DNA of 31,470 bases from Discostella pseudostelligera (lineage: Eukaryota; Bacillariophyta; Thalassiosirophyceae; Thalassiosirales; Thalassiosiraceae), in assembly GCA_036940085.1 (NCBI GenBank), contig JALLBK010000086.1, forward strand, positions 1-31,470, given 5' to 3'. Made by a program: the position numbers and the translations under genes. Positions 8,909 through 19,100 of this stretch are shown here, piece by piece. Position 1 is the stretch's first letter. Each line of letters begins with the position of its first letter. Under the pieces are notes generated by a model. That model saw only the letters and a list, made by a program, of their open reading frames with translations, was not told where the DNA came from and did no database searches.

Positions 8909-11326
8909 TCAGCCCAACCTGTAAGTCCCTAGAGGCACAGGATCAGCGTAGATTGCATTTTGTACAATATTGCCGCACACGCATGCACCATCTGTGCCTA
9001 CCGACGTATCAAATAGTGTCACATAGCCTCCCGACGCAATCAATGCACGAATTGAGACGGAGTTGTACATTCCTTCCTTGCCGCAACCACACTGAATCCT
9101 TTTAGCACCGTCTTCGAATTCAAGTCTAGTATTTACAACCTCAATGCACTGTCGGCAAGGATTTCGTGAGGAAGGAGGTATTAAATCACGAAAAATGTAC
9201 AATGTTCTTACCGAGCCAGGGTGCAGAACCGATTTGGCCATGGAATTGGCATCGTAGCGCGCAACAGGACTGTTGGCAGTGACGATGTATGCACCGAAGG
9301 GAATTTGTGAAGCAGATACTAATTCCTTGCCCTCGCCATTAATTGTAATCCAGCCATGTCTAAATTGTCTTTGAGACCTGATAGGAGCGTCGTGATTCTG
9401 TTGACTCGAAGATGTTGAAGTTGCAATCATTGGCACCATGCATCTGGCGCGCACCGCTTGCCTTCCCGCATCAACCCGATCATGACCGTTCCTCTTCACC
9501 ACTAACACTTTTGTTTCGACGATCTCAATGCATTGATTGGGAACGAGGAAGTCAATCATATTTTTACAATCTGGCGCATCATAGAGGGGCAATTGCTTCG
9601 CCGATATTCCAACATCATGATTGCCAGCATAGGTATCATCCATGCTCGAATCACCACAGACACGATAGACTCCTAACGGTAGAGGCTGAGTCCAAGGCCC
9701 TTCATCTTCGTCTGTGGCTAACACTGCAGTTGTAGTTTGGTGGCTACGAGAAGAGCTCTCCCTACGCTTCAGTGTTTCGTCGCGTTCATAATTTGTTGCA
9801 CCTTCCACCCATTGCAAACTGATCCATCCGGTATACTCGATTGTACTGACAGGCGACAACGATCTTGAGTGTCCATCCCCATGCGGTTGTGCATCCTCAT
9901 GCCGTTCATTATTAGTTGCACCACTACTCGACTTTCTGTGGAAGAATGATCGTATATTCTTCCCCTTCAAAGGGCTGCTATTTGGAGGCTTCATCGTTCG
10001 AATGGATGCATTCTTTCTCAATTCCAATTCCGCCAGTCGCATGGATAGCGCCAAGTTATTTTCGGTAGCCAACTCCTCCTCCCAAACAATCCGTCCACGA
10101 ATGCGTCCACCGTGAACACATGTTTCTAATATATCGACGTATGATCCTGGTGGTATTATCAGATCACGAGTAATGACAGTAGTAACCGTTTTGATATTGT
10201 TCTTCATCTTCATCCGCTTTAGATGGATCTTCTTTGTATCGGCCTTATTCTTTTCCACTAATGACTTTAGGAGGATCTTTCGTTTGACCGCATTGGACCT
10301 CTGGTGGCTGTCGGTTGTGACCACCAGTCCTGGCTCAGAACATATAACTTTGTGCACCCCTAGAGGAACGCTCCATCCATGATTGACTGAGGTAGAGTCG
10401 TCAACAGATGAACATAATGACGCAGAGGATTGACTAAGGAACGCTGAGTTGGTACTTAGATCTTGGCTGAGATTGTTCGGTGTCTCCTCAGCCTGCTGGG
10501 GATAATACTGCGGGTCTTCCTGACGTGATGCATTTGCACACATTGACATGATGATGTTCTGAGTGACATAAGTATCATCCTGAAATTCAATGGCATATCG
10601 AGTCCATGCCTCTACCCTTGCCTTTTGTATCGCCTGTCGAACTAGATAATCATCGGTCAATTCCTCATGTGACAATGGAGATCTGGATATTGGATCACAA
10701 TCTTCCAAAATTAGTGAGCGTAGTATGGCCCGGCGTTCATAGGTGTGCCCATCAGGCGTGATGACAGGATCTTTCATTATTGTTTTGGTAAGTGGACAGA
10801 AGAAGTAGGACGGTATGATGGACGGATTGACTGACTTTTTCACTTCCAGACTAGGATGCCGATTGTGATTTTGCAGTACATTCAACTCCTCCATTCGCGT
10901 GATGTGACCTGGTGGAAATCCCAATGATTTGTCATCGTCATCATCTTCGGAATAATACGAATGGTCGTCGTTGGAGTAGTTAGATTCATGATCTTGGGCG
11001 TTCACAGTAATTTCACCCGATATCATTGATCGCGAACAGGGAGAGGATGCTCTGTTACCGCCAGCATTATCGACGTCATCAATATGCTGGGAGGTGCAGC
11101 TAATGACCTCATCATGATGAGTTCCGTCACCCCTCGTACTTCCGACAGCATCATCTCCGGTCGAGCAATCACCACCATGGTCGACATCGGAATTGTGATT
11201 TGATATTATTGCGGGCGACGGCGACGCCTCGTCGTTCTCACCACCATCACCCTCCTCTACCAGAGTTGTCGAGCTGGTAGCCACGCCGAGAGCGTCAACT
11301 TCCGCTTTGTCGCGGATGCTTGTCAT
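8909..11326 (-). CDS. U-box E3 ubiquitin ligase with C-terminal SH3-like repeat modules
   Basis: This single-exon gene encodes 805 residues from ATG 11324-11326. Residues 1-165 are acidic and disordered. A U-box spans about 171-241, with 'PSYFFCPLTKTIMKDPVITP', 'DGHTYERRAI' and 'DPISRSPL' all matching the fold that recruits E2 enzymes. The region after about 320 holds three diverged modules. Each opens with a 'PLGVYRV'-like segment (VPLGVHKV, LPLGVYRV, IPFGAYIV), continues with a 'CIEIVETK'-like strand, and in the first two modules closes with 'GWISL/GWITI'. This pattern resembles SH3-like barrels. The protein ends 'VPLGTYRLG', the opening of a fourth module. Substrates are unknown; the repeats probably bind targets. 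Divergent from the pseudokinase-like gene. Confidence 0.85.
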   Translation of the reverse strand: MTSIRDKAEVDALGVATSSTTLVEEGDGGENDEASPSPAIISNHNSDVDHGGDCSTGDDAVGSTRGDGTHHDEVISCTSQHIDDVDNAGGNRASSPCSRSMISGEITVNAQDHESNYSNDDHSYYSEDDDDDKSLGFPPGHITRMEELNVLQNHNRHPSLEVKKSVNPSIIPSYFFCPLTKTIMKDPVITPDGHTYERRAILRSLILEDCDPISRSPLSHEELTDDYLVRQAIQKARVEAWTRYAIEFQDDTYVTQNIIMSMCANASRQEDPQYYPQQAEETPNNLSQDLSTNSAFLSQSSASLCSSVDDSTSVNHGWSVPLGVHKVICSEPGLVVTTDSHQRSNAVKRKILLKSLVEKNKADTKKIHLKRMKMKNNIKTVTTVITRDLIIPPGSYVDILETCVHGGRIRGRIVWEEELATENNLALSMRLAELELRKNASIRTMKPPNSSPLKGKNIRSFFHRKSSSGATNNERHEDAQPHGDGHSRSLSPVSTIEYTGWISLQWVEGATNYERDETLKRRESSSRSHQTTTAVLATDEDEGPWTQPLPLGVYRVCGDSSMDDTYAGNHDVGISAKQLPLYDAPDCKNMIDFLVPNQCIEIVETKVLVVKRNGHDRVDAGRQAVRARCMVPMIATSTSSSQQNHDAPIRSQRQFRHGWITINGEGKELVSASQIPFGAYIVTANSPVARYDANSMAKSVLHPGSVRTLYIFRDLIPPSSRNPCRQCIEVVNTRLEFEDGAKRIQCGCGKEGMYNSVSIRALIASGGYVTLFDTSVGTDGACVCGNIVQNAIYADPVPLGTYRLG

Positions 11327-11560
11327 TATTACTCTGATGCTGATTGCATCCCCTCTTGATCTACTGCTATTGCTATCGGGGTTGATGAGTGATCGTAGTA
11401 CTGTTACTATCGACTCCTACTGCCGAATCATCTCCGTCTCCGTGGGCTTGTCATGGTCGCGATCTTCGCTGGGGCTGTTGTCTGTGCTGTTGTGCCTGCA
11501 GCTGCCGCTTCCTGCACCTGCACCTGCAGGTGATTGATTGGAAGTTCGGTACTGAACGAT
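11327..11560. promoter_or_regulatory. Divergent promoter between the U-box and pseudokinase-like genes
   Basis: This 234-bp gap between opposite start codons contains a CACCTG-rich stretch ending in a perfect palindrome CACCTGCAGGTG at 11521-11532. E-box cores CACCTG occur at 11515, 11521 and, inverted, 11527. Regulatory use is inference. Confidence 0.45.
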
Positions 11561-12806
11561 ATGGCGGGAAACCAAATCTCTCGCCGTCTTTTACAGTATC
11601 TCCATCTATCCGTCGTGTGGCCATGGCCACGAGCACGAGAAAAAATTATGGTGGCGATAGTGATGGCATTAGTAGTTATTCCCTTCGCGGATGTATTTGT
11701 TTCATGGCTCCTATTCGATAGCATTCACCGCAACGACCATCGTCTCATTGTTCCTTCAACATCCATTATTGCAAAGGATGGCGTAGCTTCAGCTGCTCCA
11801 CCGCCTCTGTACCTATACCGTAGGCAGGACGACGCAGCTGCTTCGTCTTCGTCAGCAGTGTTATCATCATCGGTGGCGACAGCAGCATGTGCTTCAGAAA
11901 ATATCTGGACTCTGCCCAATGGGAGGGTTCAATTTGACTGTCCTCTTTCCTTCGCTGGTATTTCGATGCAGAGTGGGGAGGTTAAAATGGATTCGTCGAT
12001 ATCGTCATCGATTTCCCTTTGGGATCCAACATTTCTTGGAAGGTACGACAGATTGTATGATACCATTTCAGTCATTATTGAAAACAGACCATAACTGAAA
12101 TTCTTACGGACGGTATATTCTTGTACATAGTGGTGGGAGCGGTGCAGTCTTTTCGTTCTCCACACGCAGCAATCTCAACAACATGTCACCGATATCGACA
12201 CCCAAATTGAACAAACAATCAATGTACAATGCTAACGATAGGATAGCCATCAAAGTTAGCTGGAAACAGAGTCGTTCATCGGTAGAAAATGAATGCAGCA
12301 TCTTACAAAGGTTGGAGAGTGTTCCACATGTAGTGCGTTGCATTGGACAACCGAATCCATATCCGTATGAAGATGGACGTGTCATGATGGCATTAACTCC
12401 TGTTGTTACGTCAGATATATCATCCGACGGCATAACATCGAGTATCAATAATCTCAAACCGGGCGCAGCTCAAATATATGCTGTGAAATGCATCATAGAA
12501 ACAATGATTGGAATACTCCAATCGGGTGTTTATACCATCGACGTTCAGCCACTGATTGATCGAGATTCGGGAGAGGTGCTATTTATTGATTTCACAGAGG
12601 CGCATCGTTTTTCGTATCCCATAACTTCCACGGATGAATCGGCATTGGTAGGGTTCTGCACTGAAATGTTGGCATTAATTCCAGACTCACTCAAGGATTT
12701 TGCCTCGGAGATGTTGAAACAGGAGTTGCGTAGTTCTGATGAGTTGATGAATAATCCCCTTCCAGAAAAAGTGGTTGATGTAGTGGAAAGGATATGGTTC
12801 GATTAG
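11561..12806 (+). CDS. Membrane-anchored protein-kinase-fold protein, probable pseudokinase
   Basis: Exons 11561-12042 and 12131-12806 are joined by an 88-nt GT-AG intron and give 385 residues. The first in-frame ATG is at 11561. A single hydrophobic segment at about 29-52 predicts a type II or signal-anchor protein. Splicing creates a glycine-rich loop 'LGSGGSGAVFSF' (about 159-170), followed by 'RIAIKVSW' with the ATP-contacting Lys and a helix-C-like 'ENECSIL'. The catalytic loop is degenerate: 'GVYTIDVQPLIDRDSGEVLF' stands where HRDxKxxN is expected, lacking the His-Arg and the Asn. DFG has become DFT in 'FIDFTEA'. The nucleotide pocket looks intact but catalysis is doubtful. Exon 1 between the membrane segment and kinase fold has no known domain. 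It ends 27 bp before the ceramidase stop codon on the other strand. Confidence 0.78.
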
Positions 12807-12833
12807 AGGATGGAAGAAAGAATCCGGACATCA

Positions 12834-13766
12834 TCAAGCTTGTTTCTTTGTCGCACTGCCATCATGTTTCGAATCAATAACAACCACGGGAAGTATACCC
12901 AGCACCCGTCTCGTGCCACACACCATCCCAAGTGTGTCCGCCCGACAGGCACACAAAAATTGAATGAAGAAGTGGGCACCGAGTCCACTGCATATATGCC
13001 ATACGACATGCAATGTCATCCCCCTCAATGGGAATGGTAGTTTATTGTATATCGGGAGGAGTTTTCCGCAGTGAAATTGATCAAGTAACCATATCGGGGA
13101 TGCAATGAGTGCGTATGCAATATGATGCAATGCGTAGAATCGCAGGGCTATGCTGTTGTTGGTAAATAACCTATTACCGTCTTGCCCATTATTCTTCTGA
13201 TTTCTGTTCTCCCGATGAAGCCGGAGAGCAATCTGCACGTGCAGACAAAATATCATAATCGTCATTGCCGAAAACGATACAAAGAAGATTACGTACACGT
13301 GTTGATATTTGAAGTAAATCGCCGTAGAGATGCAACTCAATAACACGAGATATTTCGGTAGGTGTGGGTACTTTTGATCTCCCTTGGGAGTGTCCACCTC
13401 GAGGACGGCATACAAGGCACATATGATCAAATATATCATTGGCAATTCGTCGAATGATTGGAAGCACCAGTGCAATGAGGCGTGTAGACATGCCGAGCCC
13501 ATCCCAATAATCAGGAGGATGAAATAGATGAGGAACGTTCGCCACTCTTGTGTGGGATTACCGTACAGTATGCCCACTAATCCAAAGAAACTAAGACCAA
13601 GGATGGAGGACCAAACATTATGTGGCTCGACGATGACGTGGGTGAGTAGGTAATTGCTCTCGCAGAAGTCGATGGAGGAAGTGTGCGGTTCCCAGTAACC
13701 TTGGTAACCATCATGATTGTTGCTGTTGTTAATGAAGTACCCAGTTTGAGAGGATGAGCGCGGCAT
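12834..13766 (-). CDS. ACER: Alkaline ceramidase
   Basis: This single-exon gene encodes 310 residues with about seven membrane segments. Alkaline ceramidases hydrolyse ceramide or phytoceramide to sphingoid base and fatty acid in the ER/Golgi. The N-terminal 'GYWEPHTSSIDFCESNYLLT' matches the family's opening motif. Calcium-site residues are at D33, E36, N38 and E47, with F34 in place of the usual Trp. The zinc and catalytic residues of the CREST superfamily are present: S91, H95 and D106 in 'GSACLHASLHWCFQSFDELP', and H253 and H257 in 'LHVVWHICSG'. Length fits the family (about 260-310). The active site appears complete, so it should be functional. The chain-length preference cannot be read. 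Its promoter, shared with the kinase-like gene at 14174, carries a 20-bp repeat array. Confidence 0.92.
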   Translation of the reverse strand: MPRSSSQTGYFINNSNNHDGYQGYWEPHTSSIDFCESNYLLTHVIVEPHNVWSSILGLSFFGLVGILYGNPTQEWRTFLIYFILLIIGMGSACLHASLHWCFQSFDELPMIYLIICALYAVLEVDTPKGDQKYPHLPKYLVLLSCISTAIYFKYQHVYVIFFVSFSAMTIMIFCLHVQIALRLHRENRNQKNNGQDGNRLFTNNSIALRFYALHHIAYALIASPIWLLDQFHCGKLLPIYNKLPFPLRGMTLHVVWHICSGLGAHFFIQFLCACRADTLGMVCGTRRVLGILPVVVIDSKHDGSATKKQA

Positions 13767-14173
13767 GTTGTCAAGTTTGATGATTGCTCAGGTGTGTCGT
13801 CCATGCAGAAGTAGTAGGAGTATCTACCAAGGGTCACATCCACCGTCGCCGCAATGGTCAACATCAACATGACAAGAGATGAAAAGGTGCTGCTTTCCCG
13901 CCAATATATTTTTGTCCTACTCCCTGCTTCAGCTTCAAGGCTTCCCGCCAAATCTTCATCGTCCCGCCTGTATCGTTCTTACCGCAGTACCATATCTTTC
14001 TTCCCGCCAACATCGTTCTCTTCCCGCGAATATCTTTGCTTCCCGCCAATATCTTCTTTGCCCAGCCACCACACAGCCATCCAAACGACATCATTCACGC
14101 ACCATCATCATGTAGTAGTAGCGGCATCGTCTCGGTATGAGCAGAGATTCATCTCGTAGTACTACCCCCGACG
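13767..14173. promoter_or_regulatory. Divergent promoter between alkaline ceramidase and the APH-like kinase
   Basis: The 407 bp between two opposite start codons contain no supported gene. Open frames here start at non-ATG codons or encode low-complexity sequence. Its core is the 20-bp-period repeat array at 13892-14060. Confidence 0.6.
13892..14060 (+). repeat. 20-bp-period tandem array with E2F-like TTCCCGCCAA cores
   Basis: Copies of TTCCCGCCAA or close variants start at 13895, 13942, 13961 (TCCCGCC only), 14001, 14021 (TTCCCGCGAA) and 14040, all on the plus strand. Weaker units fill the gaps near 13920 and 13980, so spacing is multiples of about 20 bp. The unit reads approximately CTTCCCGCCAATATCTTTCT. 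TTCCCGCC matches the E2F/DP consensus; some units also contain CCAAT. The same unit, inverted, recurs at 29404-29490. Confidence 0.75.
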
Positions 14174-16000
14174 ATGACCATGGCAACAACGAATAAGAAT
14201 GGCGGCTGCCATCACCGAGCGGTAATTACACTGGAAATCTCCTCTTCGACTGAGCTTGCAAGTGCTCAGCAGCGGATGCGTGTTCTTGTCATCTCTCGTG
14301 TACGCTTGCATCGCGACTACGATTATCGGAGGACTGGTATGGATATGCACACAGACATAGATGAAAAGAAAATGCTTTCATTCCCCATAAATGATGGCAA
14401 TTCTACTTTGCCACCTCCAGCGTTTATGCGCATACTTGATGCTCTACGCAGGGGCAACAATAGGCTTGTGTTACGAGAGTGGAAACAAGGAGCTTGTTGG
14501 TGGAATTTGAATATGAATCAAGGTACACGATATTTAAATGGCAATGGGGATAGCACAACAACATCATCAACATTAGACAAGGTAAAATCGGCACTGTCCA
14601 TGGCTCGTGCGGAGGTAGCGGGGTATCGATTAGCAAAACTGGCAATGGATTCCAATCAAAATAGCAAACTTTCCCCATGCCCATGTGTAAGGAATGGCGA
14701 CAGCAACCTACACGAAGATGGAATGGTGTTCAATAGTGATCAGAACATGTTCACACCCGAAGTACTTTATTTTTCTCATGATAGCTGCAATACGAAGCAT
14801 AATATGGACGATCGGTGTGAAATCGAGAATAATTCGCCATGGGCTGTGCTCTCATACTTTGATAGTGGAGATGCATCCAAAATCAACACTCATGAAGAAC
14901 AACTAGAAGTAGATATGGATTGTGAATCTCTTGGTGTCGATAAGAATTGGAACAGCAGTTTAAGTTTTGACGGAGATGCGGTGAATTCAACAATGAAAAG
15001 TAGTGAAAAGTACCCATGTCATCATTTCCCAACTACCATGATCAAAATACGACACGAATTCGGTTTCTGTGAACCACATCCACGTCATGGACGTGTGCCA
15101 ACCGATGAATGTCTAGATTATGCAATGATGATATTGCACGATGTGGTTATACCGTTGCAAAGTTATTTTTTTGTGATAGAGTCAGCGGATCATGTTGTGA
15201 TGGGGACACAACCAATGGTTGAACATTTGCGCTCAATAGGATGGGTTGATCCGACGAAACTAAGTCAAACCGTGAAGCCATTTCAATACCATGATATGAT
15301 CACAGTGTATCGATACGCTTTAGATCGTCTCTCCAAAGCAAATGCAGTTAGACACAAGGAGGGAGAGAAGGATGAAAGGATGGACTTTTTACTTAGTCTG
15401 TTGGTGAAATGCGTCAATGCATTGAGTTGTGAATGGGAAGGATCGGAAGGAAAACCGCCACCCGTGCCACCAGTCTTGTGCCATATGGATTTGCAACCAC
15501 AAAACCTCTTCTTTCGTCATACCAAAACTAATCATGAGATGAATGGTGGCGTTGCAGTAACTGAAAATGGAGGTCATCATAACAACAAACACATCCACAG
15601 CGCCAGAGATTGCTCCGTTGCCTCCGTCATGGACTGGGAAGAAGCTTGTTATGCTGACCCTCGATTCGAGCTCTTGCTCATATGCCGCAAGGTATTGGCG
15701 AATCGAGAACAGACCGAGGAATTATGGCAGTCATACTCAGATCGTGTCCGGCAAATAAGTGAACGCATCAGTCTGAAGAGAAAGACGAATATCCATTGGG
15801 ACGTTGGTAGTATTGAACCTTGGCTGAAACTAGAGACTGTCCATAGCCTTTGCACGCTGTTGCTCCAAGCAATGAACTTGCTAGGTGGTGGAAGAAATCC
15901 ATGGGAGACCACTTCGGACTTGTGGGGAAAGATTGATAGAGAAAGAAGGAGGCTAGTTCATATGGGTTGGCGCTTTTGCGACTCCTTTGGAGCGATGTAG
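14174..16000 (+). CDS. APH/choline-kinase-like phosphotransferase
   Basis: The gene encodes 608 residues in one exon from ATG 14174. The C-terminal half carries the APH/choline-kinase fold signature. A Brenner-type loop 'LCHMDLQPQNLFF' (H437, D439, with Met in place of the usual Gly) contains the catalytic Asp and the Asn. 'VMDWEEACYADPRFELL' (D487) follows as the metal-binding DFG equivalent. The N-lobe contains a plausible ATP-binding strand 'NRLVLREWK' and a helix 'ARAEVAGYRLAKLA'. Long insertions rich in Asn, His and Ser separate the lobes. Such enzymes phosphorylate small molecules or proteins (choline, ethanolamine, fructosamine, homoserine). The substrate is not readable here. Key catalytic residues are retained, unlike in the pseudokinase-like gene nearby. 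Residues 1-70 may be mis-assigned if an upstream exon exists. Confidence 0.75.
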   Translation: MTMATTNKNGGCHHRAVITLEISSSTELASAQQRMRVLVISRVRLHRDYDYRRTGMDMHTDIDEKKMLSFPINDGNSTLPPPAFMRILDALRRGNNRLVLREWKQGACWWNLNMNQGTRYLNGNGDSTTTSSTLDKVKSALSMARAEVAGYRLAKLAMDSNQNSKLSPCPCVRNGDSNLHEDGMVFNSDQNMFTPEVLYFSHDSCNTKHNMDDRCEIENNSPWAVLSYFDSGDASKINTHEEQLEVDMDCESLGVDKNWNSSLSFDGDAVNSTMKSSEKYPCHHFPTTMIKIRHEFGFCEPHPRHGRVPTDECLDYAMMILHDVVIPLQSYFFVIESADHVVMGTQPMVEHLRSIGWVDPTKLSQTVKPFQYHDMITVYRYALDRLSKANAVRHKEGEKDERMDFLLSLLVKCVNALSCEWEGSEGKPPPVPPVLCHMDLQPQNLFFRHTKTNHEMNGGVAVTENGGHHNNKHIHSARDCSVASVMDWEEACYADPRFELLLICRKVLANREQTEELWQSYSDRVRQISERISLKRKTNIHWDVGSIEPWLKLETVHSLCTLLLQAMNLLGGGRNPWETTSDLWGKIDRERRRLVHMGWRFCDSFGAM

Positions 16001-16107
16001 TGAGATAACTATTCTAATCATTCCTCGCATGCATTAACAACAGATGATGCAACCAAACACCAAACATGTCGTTGGTCGCTACGCAATAGTAATAGGACCA
16101 AAAACGA

Positions 16108-19100
16108 TCAGCAACATGATGTAGCGTTCTGCAGTCTCGACTCAACAGTGCGCATCTTTCTCCGCTCTCGATTTAATTGTGCTCTGACATCATTTTTGGA
16201 TAGATCAACAATGGAAAGCGAGGCATGAGTAAGACGCAATTGATTTCTCGCCAAAGCAAGCTCATCAAACGCTTTAGACTGATTCTTGACACCGTGCAGA
16301 CTAAATAAATCACCCAACGCATTTCGGGCCTCATCACCTGTCGACGTAGGAAATGATTGTGCCGATATAGAGACGTTCAACGGAGTAAGTTTCGAAAGGG
16401 CAGACCCCATTGCTTTTGCTTTCCAGTACGAAGATGATTGCATCGCTGAACTCAGTGCTGGACGAAACAGAGCAGTCTCTAGCGATATCGATTCAAGAAG
16501 AACGTCCCGAGAGGACAATCCTGACGAATTCGATGCAGCCGCTTGTCCAAATTGCGTGAGCGTGGTCTCAAGGTCCATCGAAGATGACTTTTTCGGACTC
16601 ATCCTACCTCCTGCCGTGCGTACACCACGAGGAGTTCGAGACTTGTCCTTGAGCAACCTAATTTCTTTTGCGTATTCATCGGATTGTTTATGTGCCATAT
16701 CCAACGCCTCTTGTAGCTGCTGAACTTCTACCGTCAGTTTTCTTTTGTCGCCAGAACTGTCAGACGGAGTAGTTGGCTTGGGTCCCTTCAAGGGCATCAT
16801 TGCATTCACAGAAGCTGCTTTGGCCAACAAAGTATCAAGCTCTGCAAGGTTTTGTTGCTGTAGTAGATTTTCCTTCGCTCGAGACGACAGACTCTGCGTT
16901 TGGTGAAGAAATTCATTTGAGACAACCGATGAGAATGGCGACACGGCGACACTAACAGAAATACACTCATCCATACAATCTACTCACCTTTTCAAGACTG
17001 GCGATTTTAGAATTGGCAATAACCAACTTTGGCTCATTCTGCACCGCTTCTTCCAACAGATTCTCAATTGCCCTAGCACGCATTAGGTAATTTACGTCTT
17101 CCGCATCTCCATCGAGAATCCTTGCTTGGGAAACGACCGTGGTTATTCCACCCCAAGAGTCTTCATACTCTGCAGACAAATAGTGGTGTTGAATATTGTC
17201 GTTTTCACTCCATCCGGTTTTGCGAACCAGCGCCGCGATTTGTTTGGCAGATGAGAGGACCGAATCCATTAGCGACGAAAATTTGTCCACGTCCTCAATG
17301 GTGATGGATTCTCCATCTAAGGTCGTTGATATGCACTCATACAAGTCCTTCGAATGACTATAATACTGACAGGATAATTCATCGAGGGAATTGAGCGTAT
17401 CAGTGTCGTTCAGTTGAAGACCGGCAAGATTTTTGCAGATATCGAGCATAAAAGAGCATCCTTGCTTCGTCTTAGTCACCACATCAGCAAAGTGTTTAGG
17501 TGTGGCGGGAGGTGGCTCATTCTCAGAATCCTCAATGGGAGACACTGCTGATGATAGTACAGCAGCGGCACCCAAACAAGCAAATCTACCAAGTGAAATA
17601 TTCTTTAAGGCCTCCCATCCGGGTGGTTTCCATTCAGTAGGAACGACCAACGATCCATTTTCATCCGTCGCACTAAACAAAGCAAGCCTAGCATTCTTCG
17701 CAGATTGGTCCAAATACGTTAGAGATGAACGCAATGGAGACAGGGCCCCGTCGGACTTTAACAGTTGCAACTGCTCACTGAGTGCCATATCCAGATCAGC
17801 AATTGTATGTGTCACCACACCACCCAAATCTGTAGATAGATCTTTCGATAATAAATCAGGCCACTGGCCTGCCGCCATCAGACGCAAGGCATCCGTCGCC
17901 ACTTCAATTGTAATTTGAGCAAAATCACTGCAGTGTGTCATCACTGCAATTTGCTGCGATACTGCATCTGTCACAACCATTGATTCACTTTCATTCAGGG
18001 TATTAAATTCAGATATCGCCGCGGAACCCTTCTCAACCGACTTGTTGAAAATTTCTTCTACAGCAAGCAACGATACGGATGCCATATCAGCAACTTTAGC
18101 GAGACTCATCTCACCCTGTACAGCTGCTATTTCAGCCGACGCCACGCCACTTGGCAACAGCATTTCTAACCGTTGGCTCAAGTACGTGGCACTGCGTGCA
18201 CAAATCTTATGGAATGCTGCCTCGGAACTCCACCTCCTTGCCTCGGCAGCATCGGATGCTAACTGTGCCGCTTGGGCCAAGGCTTTTTTCGACGTAGCAA
18301 GTAGGTGCGACTTTTCGCCCTGATCATAGTCGGTGTGCGCGAGCAATGCGGCTTTCTCTCGTTTGAGGGTGGATATGGACGTTCGAAATTCAGAGACGTA
18401 TCGCTGGAAGTCCTCCTCGCGACGACGCTGCCTAAAGTTCATAACGTAAGCCAAGTTTTGTGAGAGTGAAAGCTGGGAGAATGGAATCGAGAGCATTGCA
18501 CAATCAAAGTTCTTACATTCGAATAGCCTCTTCCAAATTACGAACGAGAGCATCCCGTCCCTCCAAATCTCGAAGTAACATCTTCAGTTCCTCCGCCTGT
18601 ACCTCTTCCATCTCCGCTGCAATTTCAGCACTCTCCTCCAGTTCACGTATGGTTCTATTCAAATCGGCATTCTTTTCCTCGAGATTCCATACCTTATCGG
18701 ACAAGATTTCAATTGTTTCCTCCAGTGCAGATGTCTGATCAATCATATCATTTAGCTCTTTTACTTCGAATAGTGTCGAGGCGTGCTTGGTTTTCAGGGA
18801 TTCAAGCTCGGCTTGTAGCTCTTCCCTGCTGGTGGAGTCAGATTGATATGTCTTAATCTGACGCTGCAATTGATTCCGTTCGAGTTCGGATTGCTCCCGC
18901 AAACGGATGAGAGCCGTGCGCAGACGTGTATTCTGGAGAGTGAGCGAGCGTGTTACATCCTGGTCGGCCGCGGTTGCAGTGGATGCTCCCGCGTCGGGAG
19001 TAGCCCCTCCCCCAGCGACGGCGTCGTCCAAGGCACTTGCCTCGGCAGCCCTATCACTTTCAAGCTGCGCCTTGGCATCCTCAAGTTCCAACTGTGTACT

